Assembly: GCF_008704855.1 (NCBI RefSeq)
Contig: NZ_CP023691.1
Location: 3,658,001 to 3,722,000, forward strand
Direction: 5' to 3'
Length of the DNA: 64,000 nucleotides
Source: Streptomyces platensis
GTDB lineage: Bacteria; Actinomycetota; Actinomycetes; Streptomycetales; Streptomycetaceae
Each line of letters opens with the position of its first letter. Position 1 is the first letter of the stretch. Positions 8,971-17,600 of the stretch are shown here, one piece after another. The notes beneath the pieces are model-generated. The model saw nothing but the letters and a program-made list of their open reading frames with translations, made no database searches and was not told the DNA's origin. A program made the position numbers and the translations under genes.

Positions 8971-10037
8971 TCGCTCGCTACCTCTCGCAGTCGGTCGGCC
9001 GCGGCCTCCGGCGGCACGTCGTTGATGAACACGTTCATGCCGGATTCGGAACCCGCGAGAAACTTCAGCTTGCCGGAAGTACGGCGGATGGTGAAAAGCT
9101 CGAGGTGCAGCGCGAAATCTGCACGGTGCCCGGCGCGCAGCGGCGCCTGGTGCCAGGCGGCGATGTACGGCGTGCGGGCGGCGGCCGCCGGCTCCCCGCT
9201 CCCGCCGCCGGCCCCCTCGAAGATCCGGTCGAAGCGCCGCAAGACTTCCAGATAGAGCTGGGGGAATTCTGTGCGCGCGGCGTCGTCGAGGGCGAGCAGG
9301 TCGGGGACCCGGCGCTTGGGGTAGAGGTGCACCTCGTAGGGCCAGTGGGCGGCGTACGGGACGAAGGCCACCCAGTGCTCGCCCTCCAGGACGATCCGGC
9401 GGCCGTCGGCCAGCTCGTCGGCGACCGTGTCGTCGAAGAGGTTGCGGCCGGTGGCCTCGCGGTGCGCGGCCACCGAGGTGAGCATGCGCGCGGTGCGCGG
9501 GGTGACGAAGGGGTACGCGTAGATCTGGCCGTGCGGGTGGCCGAGGGTGACGCCGATCTCCGCGCCGCGGTTCTCGAAGCAGAAGACCTGTTCCACGCCC
9601 GGGAGTTGAGAGAGCTCCGCGGTGCGGTCGGTCCAGGCCTCCAGGACCAGGGCGGCCTGCTCCTCGGTGAGGTCGGCGAAGGAGGCGTCGTGGTCAGGGG
9701 TGAAGCAGACGACCTCGCAGCGGCCGCTGTCGCCGGCGAGGGACGGGAAGCGGTTCTCGAAGACGGCGACGTCGTAGTCGGGGGCGGGGATCTCGGAGTG
9801 CCGGCCGTCCCGGGAGGGGCACAGCGGGCACTCGTCGGCCGGCGGGTGGTAGGTGCGGGCCTGGCGGTGCGAGGCGATGGCGACGGAGTCGCCGAGGAGC
9901 CGGTCGTGGCGGATCTCGGCGGCGGTGGCGACGGGGGCGAGGGGGCGGGGGTCGCGCTCGCCGCGGACCGCGTCGTCGCGCAGGTCGTAGTAGATGAGCT
10001 CCCGGCCGTCCGCCAGCCGGGTCGTCGTCTTCTTCAC
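8967..10037 (-). CDS. galT: Galactose-1-phosphate uridylyltransferase
   Basis: A 356-residue HIT-superfamily enzyme that transfers UMP from UDP-glucose to galactose 1-phosphate. The catalytic HPH is in LGHPHGQIYAYPF, with zinc-type cysteines in DECPLCPSR and the GalT motif FENRGAEIGV nearby. The start is GTG at 10037, preceded by GAGGAG five to six bases upstream. An upstream ATG at 10130 would add a hydrophobic, cysteine-rich leader that crosses the operator repeats, so it was rejected. It is first in galT-galE-galK, and a four-unit 10-bp repeat array lies 17 bp ahead of its start. Confidence 0.93.
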   Translation of the reverse strand: MKKTTTRLADGRELIYYDLRDDAVRGERDPRPLAPVATAAEIRHDRLLGDSVAIASHRQARTYHPPADECPLCPSRDGRHSEIPAPDYDVAVFENRFPSLAGDSGRCEVVCFTPDHDASFADLTEEQAALVLEAWTDRTAELSQLPGVEQVFCFENRGAEIGVTLGHPHGQIYAYPFVTPRTARMLTSVAAHREATGRNLFDDTVADELADGRRIVLEGEHWVAFVPYAAHWPYEVHLYPKRRVPDLLALDDAARTEFPQLYLEVLRRFDRIFEGAGGGSGEPAAAARTPYIAAWHQAPLRAGHRADFALHLELFTIRRTSGKLKFLAGSESGMNVFINDVPPEAAADRLREVASE

Positions 10038-10053
10038 GGAGCTCCTCACACGC

Positions 10054-10093
10054 CGACCAAACACAAACAAACACAATGAAGCACAACTAAACA
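10054..10093. promoter_or_regulatory. Four 10-bp direct repeats ahead of galT, operator-like
   Basis: Four contiguous 10-bp units fill 10054-10093: CGACCAAACA, CAAACAAACA, CAATGAAGCA and CAACTAAACA. The consensus is CAANNAAACA, or TGTTTNNTTG on the galT coding strand. One unit per helical turn places every site on the same DNA face. DeoR-family sugar regulators such as lactococcal LacR use TGTTT-type sites, so a DeoR-type repressor is a fair guess. No such gene is in this window. Confidence 0.6.
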
Positions 10094-10186
10094 GCGTCGT
10101 CAATGTCAGGCGCAGCACCGGATGCGGCACCGATCCCCCGGGGATATTCGCGACATATCGACAAGCTCAATCACGAATCAACAACT

Positions 10187-10196
10187 CAACCAAACA
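10187..10196. promoter_or_regulatory. Extra copy of the gal operator repeat ahead of the symporter
   Basis: CAACCAAACA matches the CAANNAAACA consensus exactly and lies 75 bp before the symporter start. Two poorer CAA-type units precede it (about 10168 and 10179), but not in a strict 10-bp register. It suggests that the same regulator controls both divergent promoters. Confidence 0.45.
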
Positions 10197-10270
10197 AAAG
10201 TATTCAGTTTCTGAAGGCCCGGGCGTAGCTTTCTGTGCATTCCGATCGCGCAGAGAAGCGAGTTCCCACC

Positions 10271-11941
10271 ATGATCACCTTGGCCGAGGGGCTACGGCTC
10301 CCTACCAACGGGCTCGATTACACGATCCTGGCCCTCTACTTCGTCGTCGTCCTCGGCATCGGATTCGCGGCGAAACGCAGCGTGAAGACGAGCCTGGACT
10401 TCTTCCTCTCCGGGCGGTCACTGCCCGCCTGGGTCACCGGTCTCGCGTTCGTCGCCGCCAACCTCGGCGCCACCGAGATCCTCGGGATGGCCGCCAACGG
10501 CGCGCAGTACGGGGCCTACACCGTCCACTGGTACTGGATCGGCGCCATCCCGGCGATGGTCTTCCTCGGCCTGGTGATGATGCCGTTCTACTACGGCTCC
10601 AAGGTCCGCTCGGTGCCGGAGTTCCTGCTGCACCGCTTCGGCCCCTCCTCGCACCTGCTCAGCTCGGTCATCTTCGCCGTCTCCTCCGTACTGATCGCGG
10701 GCGTGAACCTCTACGCCATGGCGATCGTGCTCCAGGCGCTGCTCGGCTGGCCGCAGTGGGTCGCGATCGTGGTCGCCGGCTTCTTCGTCCTCGCGTACAT
10801 CACCATCGGCGGCCTGTCCTCGGCGATCTACAACGAGGTACTCCAGTTCTTCGTCATCCTGGCCGCGCTGATCCCGCTGACCATCGTCGGCCTCAAGCGC
10901 GTCGGCGGCTGGGACGGCCTGACCGACTCACTCTCCTCTTCACACGGGGACGCCTTCCTCACCGCCTGGAAGGGCACCGGCATCGGCGAGGCCAACCCGC
11001 TCGGCGCGAACTGGCTGACCATCGTGCTCGGCCTCGGCTTCGTGATGAGCTTTGGCTACTGGACCACCAACTTCGCCGAGGTGCAGCGCGCGCTGTCCGC
11101 GAAGAACCTCTCCGCCGCCAAGCGCACCCCGCTGATCGCCGCCTTCCCCAAGATCTTCATCCCGCTGGTGGTCGTCATCCCCGGCCTGATCGCGCTGGTC
11201 ATGGAGCCGACGCTGGGCAAGTCCAAGGACGGGCTCCAGTACAACGACGCGATCCCGGTGCTGATGCGCGACCTGCTCCCCAACGGCGTCCTGGGCATCG
11301 CCGTCACCGGCCTGCTCGCCGCCTTCATGGCCGGCATGGCCGCCAACGTCTCGTCGTTCAACACCGTCTTCACCAACGACATATGGGCGGCGTACCTGAA
11401 GAAGGGCCGCGATGACGCGCACTACCTGAAGACGGGCCGGGTGGTCACCGCGGTCGGCGTGCTGATCGGCATGGGCACGGCCTTCATCGCCTCGTCCTTC
11501 AGCAACATCATGAACTACCTCCAGACGCTGTTCTCCTTCTTCAACGTGCCGCTGTTCGTCGTCTTCATCATCGGCATGTTCTGGAAGCGCACCAGCGCCG
11601 CGGCCGGCTTCTGGGGCCTGCTCTCCGGCACCGCGGCCGCGATGGTCAACTACTTCTGGCTCTACAAGCAGGGCATCATCGCGCTCCCCTCCGACCAGGG
11701 CGCCAACTTCGTCTCCTCCATCGTCGCCTTCGTCGTCGGCGCGCTCGTGATGTTCGTGGTCACCCTGTTCACCGAGCCCAAGTCCGCCGAGTCGCTGGCC
11801 GGCCTGGTCTACGGCACGAGGTCCCCCGGCATGGCCGAGCTGCCGGCCGAGGGCGACGACGCCTGGTACCGCAGGCCCGCCCTGCTGGGCTGGGGCGCCG
11901 TCGTCCTCGCCGCCCTCTGCTACCTCCCGTTCTCCCTCTGA
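10271..11941 (+). CDS. Sodium:solute symporter (SSS family), probable galactose/sugar importer
   Basis: A 556-residue polytopic membrane protein with about 13-14 hydrophobic helices, a usual size for SSS transporters. The first helix is YTILALYFVVVLGIGFAAKR. The motif FFLSGRSLPAWVTGLAFVAA followed by NLGATEILGMAANGAQYG matches the vSGLT-like sugar branch, which couples sodium entry to galactose or glucose uptake. The start is the ATG at 10271; an in-frame GTG at 10235 lacks a better ribosome-binding site. The gene is divergent from galT-galE-galK with shared operator-like repeats, so galactose is the likely substrate. A small membrane protein follows 30 bases downstream. Confidence 0.85.
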   Translation: MITLAEGLRLPTNGLDYTILALYFVVVLGIGFAAKRSVKTSLDFFLSGRSLPAWVTGLAFVAANLGATEILGMAANGAQYGAYTVHWYWIGAIPAMVFLGLVMMPFYYGSKVRSVPEFLLHRFGPSSHLLSSVIFAVSSVLIAGVNLYAMAIVLQALLGWPQWVAIVVAGFFVLAYITIGGLSSAIYNEVLQFFVILAALIPLTIVGLKRVGGWDGLTDSLSSSHGDAFLTAWKGTGIGEANPLGANWLTIVLGLGFVMSFGYWTTNFAEVQRALSAKNLSAAKRTPLIAAFPKIFIPLVVVIPGLIALVMEPTLGKSKDGLQYNDAIPVLMRDLLPNGVLGIAVTGLLAAFMAGMAANVSSFNTVFTNDIWAAYLKKGRDDAHYLKTGRVVTAVGVLIGMGTAFIASSFSNIMNYLQTLFSFFNVPLFVVFIIGMFWKRTSAAAGFWGLLSGTAAAMVNYFWLYKQGIIALPSDQGANFVSSIVAFVVGALVMFVVTLFTEPKSAESLAGLVYGTRSPGMAELPAEGDDAWYRRPALLGWGAVVLAALCYLPFSL

Positions 11942-11971
11942 CCTGCCTGAACCAGCGGAGTTGACACACCC

Positions 11972-12289
11972 ATGAGTGACCACCAGCACGAGGTCGAGGA
12001 ACTGGCACGCGAATCGGCGACCGCCGCGCGGCTCTTCGACGTACGGCGCATCATCGGCGGCCTGTTCACCGTCTACGGCGTCATCGTCACCATCGCCGGC
12101 CTGATGGCGACCGACGCGGACCTGAAGAAGGCCCAAAACATCAACATCAACCTCTGGACGGGGCTGGGCGTGCTCGCCCTCGGCCTGTTCTTCCTGGTCT
12201 GGCAGCAGCTGCGGCCGGCGGTTCCGCCGGCGGCGGGGGAGATGGCGGATGAGGGGCATGCGGCGGACGGCGGGGCGGCGAAGGGCTGA
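11972..12289 (+). CDS. Small two-helix membrane protein downstream of the symporter
   Basis: A 105-residue protein with two predicted transmembrane helices, IIGGLFTVYGVIVTIAGLMA and LWTGLGVLALGLFFLVWQQL. The N-terminal stretch EVEELARESATAARLFDVRR is charged and the C-terminus is Ala/Gly-rich. It sits 30 bases after the symporter on the same strand and so is almost certainly cotranscribed. No enzymatic motif is visible. Small partner proteins that stabilise or tune a transporter are known for several families, so an accessory role is plausible but unproven. Confidence 0.75.
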   Translation: MSDHQHEVEELARESATAARLFDVRRIIGGLFTVYGVIVTIAGLMATDADLKKAQNININLWTGLGVLALGLFFLVWQQLRPAVPPAAGEMADEGHAADGGAAKG

Positions 12290-12297
12290 TCGCGTCG

Positions 12298-13017
12298 TTA
12301 CCCGGGCGGCGGCACCGGTGCGTCCGGTCCCGCCGCCGTGGCGCGCGCGGCCTGCCCGCCGGCCCGGTCCAGCAGGCCCGTACGCGCCGCCAGCGCGGCG
12401 GCCTCCAGCCGGGAGCCCACCTCCAGCTTCATCAACACCCGCTGGACATGCGTCCGCGCCGTACTGGGCGCGATATCCATCCCCGCCGCGATCAGCCGGG
12501 TGTCCTCCCCGTCCGCCACCCGCATCAGCACCTCGACCTCACGCGGGGTGAGCAGCTCCAGCAGCCGCGCCCCCTCGTCGTCCGGCTGCGCCGCGGGGTG
12601 CAGCAACTCCTCGAAGGCCTGCTGCAACAACTGCGGCGAGACCGCCGACTCCCCCGCCCGCGCCTTCATCATGGCGCGCTCGACACCCTCGATCCGCTCG
12701 TCATTACGGACATAGCCCGAAGCCCCGGCGGCGAAAGCGGCAGCGATCCCCCGCGGACTGGGCACCGGCCCCAACACCACCACCGCGACCTGCGGCCGCT
12801 CCTTCTTGATCCGTACGACCGGGTCGAAGGCCCCCGGCCGGGCCGGCGCAGCGGTACCCAGCAGGCACACCTCGGGCGCCCGGCTCACCACCAGCTCCGC
12901 GGCCCCCGCACTCGGCGCGGCCGCCGCCAGCACCCGGTGCCCGCGCAGTTTCAGCGCCGAGGCGAGCGCCTCCGCCAGCAGACGATGATCGTCGACCACC
13001 ATGAGCCGCACGCCCAT
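12298..13017 (-). CDS. LuxR-type regulator with degenerate (pseudo-)receiver domain
   Basis: A 239-residue NarL-like protein. It keeps the first acidic pair (LMVVDDH, Asp9/Asp10), but the phosphoacceptor position in PEVCLLGTAAP is Gly54 where the family has Asp. The normally conserved Lys in the GYxxKD motif is Asn (GASGYVRND). The HTH is intact: LTPREVEVLMRVADGEDTRL then MDIAPSTARTHVQRVLMKLE. Phosphorylation control is therefore unlikely, and the protein may respond to a ligand or to its level. It converges on the symporter operon with an 8-bp gap. Together with the intact response regulator at 5759-6529 it brackets the gal locus. Confidence 0.8.
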   Translation of the reverse strand: MGVRLMVVDDHRLLAEALASALKLRGHRVLAAAAPSAGAAELVVSRAPEVCLLGTAAPARPGAFDPVVRIKKERPQVAVVVLGPVPSPRGIAAAFAAGASGYVRNDERIEGVERAMMKARAGESAVSPQLLQQAFEELLHPAAQPDDEGARLLELLTPREVEVLMRVADGEDTRLIAAGMDIAPSTARTHVQRVLMKLEVGSRLEAAALAARTGLLDRAGGQAARATAAGPDAPVPPPG

Positions 13018-13570
13018 CGAGCAACCTCCCCCGCTCCGGCGGGCCCCGGCGCAGCCCCCGGCCGGGCCACTCGTCCCCGGGAAGCTACACGCTCCGCCCC
13101 GATACCGCGCCCCCTACCGGGAAGAAGCCCCCCGGAATGCTGGAATCCCGGCCATTCGGGGCCGGTTGGGGTGCTTTCGGTTGGGTGCGGCGACGGGTTT
13201 GGGGGTGTGACGTCGCCGTATGCACGGGAAGTGCGCATACAGGGCACTGCTGTTGGGCGGCGCGCGGGCACCCACCGGAGACTTCGTACGCCACCCGGAC
13301 GCCTCTCTCCGACCTAACGAGACAGCACGGCCAAAGAGTTGAGCGACGGCACGCACCACTGCGCCGTTCCGACGGCGAGCAAAGACGACCAGGCGCCGGA
13401 CACTTCCTCCGCCGCACCGACCCGAACTTCGCACCTCGCCAGCATCGTTGAATTCAAAAGGAACGATCGGTCGGTTTTCACTGCGAGTGTCACCTACGGC
13501 GTTGTCAGTGCCGTATGCGAAGGTTAGTTCGACAGTTGAACGGAGCATCGGGGGAGGGGTCGGGCCCGCT
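13018..13570. other. 553-bp intergenic region between the gal locus and the toxin operon
   Basis: No convincing gene is seen here; short open frames have poor codon use and no ribosome-binding site. At 13218-13240 a bulged inverted repeat pairs GTATGCAC with GTGCGCATAC. At 13502-13529 TTGTCA and TAGTT-type elements could form a promoter for the operon that starts at 13571, whose ATG is preceded by GGGAGGGG. The stretch is less GC-rich than its surroundings towards the right end. Confidence 0.4.
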
Positions 13571-13987
13571 ATGTCATTGGCCAACGAGATCGCGGCAGTT
13601 CATGCAGGACGACCAGATCCAGCCGCCTTGGTGGGGGAATTCCGCCGCACACACGTCTTGATCCCAACGATCAACGACACGCTCATGTCCACGGAGTTGG
13701 ACGGCATCCGCTGGCTGTACGTGTTCACCGACGAAGAGGCCCTGTCCCGCTTCGCCCTCTCCCGCGGCAGCGAGCCCGGAACGGAGTGGCGGTATGTGAC
13801 CGCGTCCGGCGCACGAGTCCTTGACGTGCTGATTCCTGCCTGCGAGGGCCCGACGGGCGTGGCTCTGGACGTGGGCGGCGAGCAGGGTGCGCTCTTCCCA
13901 CCAGTGGCCGGAATCGTTCCGGACAGCGCAGCGGTGGACATATCAACGGGCGGCAGTCCGGACGTAGCACACAAGGGGGAAGAATAG
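13571..13987 (+). CDS. SseB-like domain protein, first gene of the polymorphic toxin operon
   Basis: A 138-residue soluble protein. LVGEFRRTHVLIPT, then GIRWLYVFTDEEALSRFALS and VLDVLIPACEGPTGVALDVG, match the SseB N-terminal fold often found in Streptomyces next to WXG/RHS toxin genes. The family's molecular role is unclear; in these operons it is assumed to assist export or assembly. ATG at 13571 follows a GGGAGGGG ribosome-binding site, while longer starts cover the probable promoter. Its TAG is directly followed by the ATG of the next gene. Confidence 0.7.
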   Translation: MSLANEIAAVHAGRPDPAALVGEFRRTHVLIPTINDTLMSTELDGIRWLYVFTDEEALSRFALSRGSEPGTEWRYVTASGARVLDVLIPACEGPTGVALDVGGEQGALFPPVAGIVPDSAAVDISTGGSPDVAHKGEE

Positions 13988-14611
13988 ATGGGCCTGCTCG
14001 ATGGAAAGGGTTACCAGCTCGAGCCCGAGGCTTTTGAACGGCTCACCAAGGGCATCAAGGCCGCAACGGCCGAACTCAAAGAGCTGGGCTTTGATATGGA
14101 GGCCCAACAGGGGCGCGGATTCGACCGCTTGTCCCTGGACAACATGGAATGCGGCGACGACGGCCTGGCCGCTGTGCTCGACTCCTTCTGTGACCGCTGG
14201 GGCTGGGGCGTGCGCACGTTGATGCAGGACGCCAACGAATTCTCCAAGAAGCTCGGAATTACCGCCGGTATGTATTACGAGCAGGAGCAGTACGTCTCGG
14301 ACGCGCTGAAGCAGACGGTGAACGCGTCTATGGGCGACCCGTCCAAGACCGCGGAGAAGTTGCACGACACCTCGTGGGGCAACATCTTCGCCGACAACCC
14401 CATCTCCCAGGTCGCGAACGCGGACTTCGATCCGACATCGAAGGCGTCGAGGGAGGCCCAGCGAGAGGTGGCAGAGGGCGCCCAGCAGTTCGGCCACGAC
14501 GTGACCTCCGCTCCCGACCGGCTCATGCACGGCGGCGAGGACCCCTCCGAAGTCGAGACGAAGATTTACGAGCCGAAGGGTGGGCAGGGCCAGGGGGGTA
14601 GCAGCAAGTGA
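13988..14611 (+). CDS. Helical WXG-like partner protein of the toxin operon
   Basis: A 207-residue, largely alpha-helical protein without signal peptide or membrane segment. The first part, LEPEAFERLTKGIKAATAEL, followed by a Trp-Gly pair in FCDRWGWGVRTLMQDANEF (about residues 70-90), has the size and pattern of WXG100-like helical hairpins recognised by type VII secretion. The second half is polar and ends in a Gly/Gln tail. It begins immediately after the SseB-like gene and overlaps the toxin gene by four bases (GTGA), so all three are translationally coupled. I infer a secretion partner or chaperone for the toxin; the family is not firmly recognised. Confidence 0.65.
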   Translation: MGLLDGKGYQLEPEAFERLTKGIKAATAELKELGFDMEAQQGRGFDRLSLDNMECGDDGLAAVLDSFCDRWGWGVRTLMQDANEFSKKLGITAGMYYEQEQYVSDALKQTVNASMGDPSKTAEKLHDTSWGNIFADNPISQVANADFDPTSKASREAQREVAEGAQQFGHDVTSAPDRLMHGGEDPSEVETKIYEPKGGQGQGGSSK

Positions 14612-17600
14612 CCTGGGTCGGGGATGCCGTCAACGCCGTAGGTGAAGGCGCGAGCAAGATAACGGGGGCAATCGAGCGCGGTGCCGGTGAGGTGATCGAG
14701 CACGGCGCCGACCTGACCGGTGACGCCCTGGAGGCTGCCGGTCTCGACGACGCCGGGCACGCTGTACGCTCAGCCGGCGCCGACGTGGCCGGTGCCCTGG
14801 GCGCCCACGTCGACGAACGTCAGCTGGGCGAGACGAAAGACCCCAAGGAACTCATCCACGGCGACGTGGAGAAGATCAACGAGACGGCATCCCACCTCAA
14901 GGACTTCTCGTCGGCCTTCGACCGCGTCGCCGACGGGATGCGCAAGATCGGCTCGGGCCAGCACTGGAGCGGCAAGGCTGCGGACGCGTTCCGCGAGGCG
15001 TTCGATATGCATCCCAAGCAGTGGATGTACGCCGCCGACGCCTGCGACGACGCCTCAAAGGCGCTGAAGTCCTATGCGGAGACGGTGTCCTGGGCCCAGG
15101 GCAAGGCCCTCGACGCGATCGACAAGTACGACAAGGCGCTGGAGACCACCCGACGGTCCATCGAGGCCTACAAGACCAAGGTCGACAAGTTCAACGCGCA
15201 GGTCGACTCGTACAACGCTGCCGTCAACCGGGGCCAGGACCCGGGCGCCCAGCCGCAGAAGCCGGTCGCGTTCAAAGACCCCGGCGCCGAGGGCCGCGAG
15301 GCGGCCCAGGACATGCTCAAGAGCGCCCGCACCCAGCGCAACGAGGCTGCGGGACGGGCCCGTATCGCCATCAAGCGTGCGCTGGCCCATGCTCCTGACA
15401 AGCCCGCGCTGACGCAGCTGGCGGGCGCGGCGCTCAACGACGGCGGAGAAGCACTCGTCCTGTCGCAAGTGCATATGGCCGGCGGTGCCCTCAAGGCCGC
15501 AGCCGGGACGCTCAAGCTGGCCCGGTCGGTCAACCCACTGGACCCCTACAACATCACCCACCCCTGGCAGTACCTCTCGAACGCCTCCACCACTCTCATG
15601 GGCCTTGCCCAGGCCCCGCTCCACCCCATCGACACCGCGAAGGGCATGCTCGGCTCCGGCTGGGGCAGCGACCCGTTCGACGCCGGCACTGCGATGGTCG
15701 TCAACGCGATCGGTGGCAAGGGCGCGGGCGGACTGGCCAAGGGCGCGGCGAAGGCCGGCATGAAGAACGTGGCCAAGGGCGCAGCGCGAACGGCAGCCAG
15801 GGAGGGCGGCAAGCGCACCGTCATGGACCGGCTGCGCACCGCCTGGTGCAAGACCTTCGGCAGCGACCCCATCGACATGGCCACCGGCCGCATGATCCTG
15901 CCGCAGACGGACATCACCCTCCCCGGCAGCCTCCCCCTGTCCTTCACCCGCACCTTTGAGTCGTCCTACCGCCAAGGCCGATGGTTCGGCCCGACTTGGA
16001 TGTCCACCGTCGACCAGCGCCTGGAGATCGATGCCGAGGGCGTCATCCTCATCGGCGAAGAGGGCAACTTCCTCCTCTACCCCCACCCCGCCGTAGGCGT
16101 CCCCACCATGCCCGCCGAAGGCGACGGCGCCCCGCTCGAACTCACCCCGGACGGCGATTACCTCCTCACCGACCCGGCAACCGGCACCCGTCGCTACTTC
16201 ACCACCTACACCGAAAACCTCGCCGTCCTCGACGAGATATCCGACCGGCGCGGCAACCACCACACCTTCGACTACACCGAAGACGGCACCCCCACCGCCA
16301 TCACCCACAGCGCCGGCTACCGCCTCCTGCTCACCACCGACGAGGGCCGCATCACCGCCCTCCACCTGGCGGGCGCGGCCCCCGACGGCTCTGACCAACT
16401 CCTGGTCACCTACGGCTACGACGAGCGGGGCAACCTCACCAGCACCACCAACTCCTCCGGTCTCCCCCTCCGCTTCGCCTACGACGACCACGGCCGCATC
16501 ACGTCCTGGACCGACACCAACGACAGCAGCTACACCTACGTCTACGACGACCAGGACCGCTGCGTTTCACAGGGCGGCATCGCAGGGCACCTGCGCGGCG
16601 CCTTCTCCTGGGGCGCCCCCGACCCCGTCACCGGCCTGCGCACCAACCTGCACCACAATTCCCTCGGCCAGCTCACGACCTACCAGGTCAACGACCGCCA
16701 CCAAATCGTCGCAACCACTGACCCCACGGGCGCCACCACTCGCACAGTCCGGGACGCCAAGCACCGCGTCCTGTCGACCACCGACCCGCTGGGTCGCACC
16801 ACCCACATCGGCTACGACGATGAGGGCCGCCCGGTGACCGTCACCCTCCCCGACGGCTCCACCTCCACCAGCACCTACAACGACGACGGCCTACCCCTCA
16901 GCACCACCGGTCCGGACGGCACCACCTGGACCCACACGTACAACCCGGCCGGCAACCGCACCTCCACGACAGACCCCACCGGCGCCACCACCACCTACAC
17001 CCACGACGCCCGCGGCCACGTCTCCTCGGTCACCGACGCCCTCGGCAACACCACCCACCTCTACTGCGACAAAGCCGGCCTGCCGATCTCGGTCACCGAC
17101 CCCCTCGGCGCGGTGACCCACTACCGCCGCGACGCCTTCGGCCGCACCACCTCCGTCACCGACCCTCTCGGCGAGACGACGCACATGGTGTGGACCGTCG
17201 AAGGCAAACTGGCGGCCCGCATCGACGCCACCGGCGCCACCGAGGAATGGACCTACGACGGCGAAGGCAACCGCCTCACCCACACCGATGCCATCGGCCA
17301 GACCACCCGCTTCGAGTACACCCACTTCGACCTGCTCACGGCCCGCACCGACCCCGACGGCGTCCGCCACGAGTTCGCCCACGACACCGAACTCCGCCTC
17401 ACCCAGGTCACCAACCCCCAAGGCCTGACCTGGAACTACGCCTACGACGGCGCCGGCCGCCTGCTATCCGAGACCGACTTCGACGAACGCGTCCTCGCCT
17501 ACACCCACGACGCCGCGGGCCAACTCGCCACCCGCACCAACACTCTCGGCGAGATCACCACCTACAGCCGCGACACCCTCGGCCGCATCACCGAGAAAAA

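Noticed and set aside
10038..10130. A longer GalT start at 10130
   Set aside because: It would translate through the operator repeats, add a Cys-rich hydrophobic leader and ignore the GAGGAG site before GTG 10037.
13307..13527. A possible small gene before the SseB-like gene
   Set aside because: Weak codon bias, no ribosome-binding site and overlap with the probable promoter.
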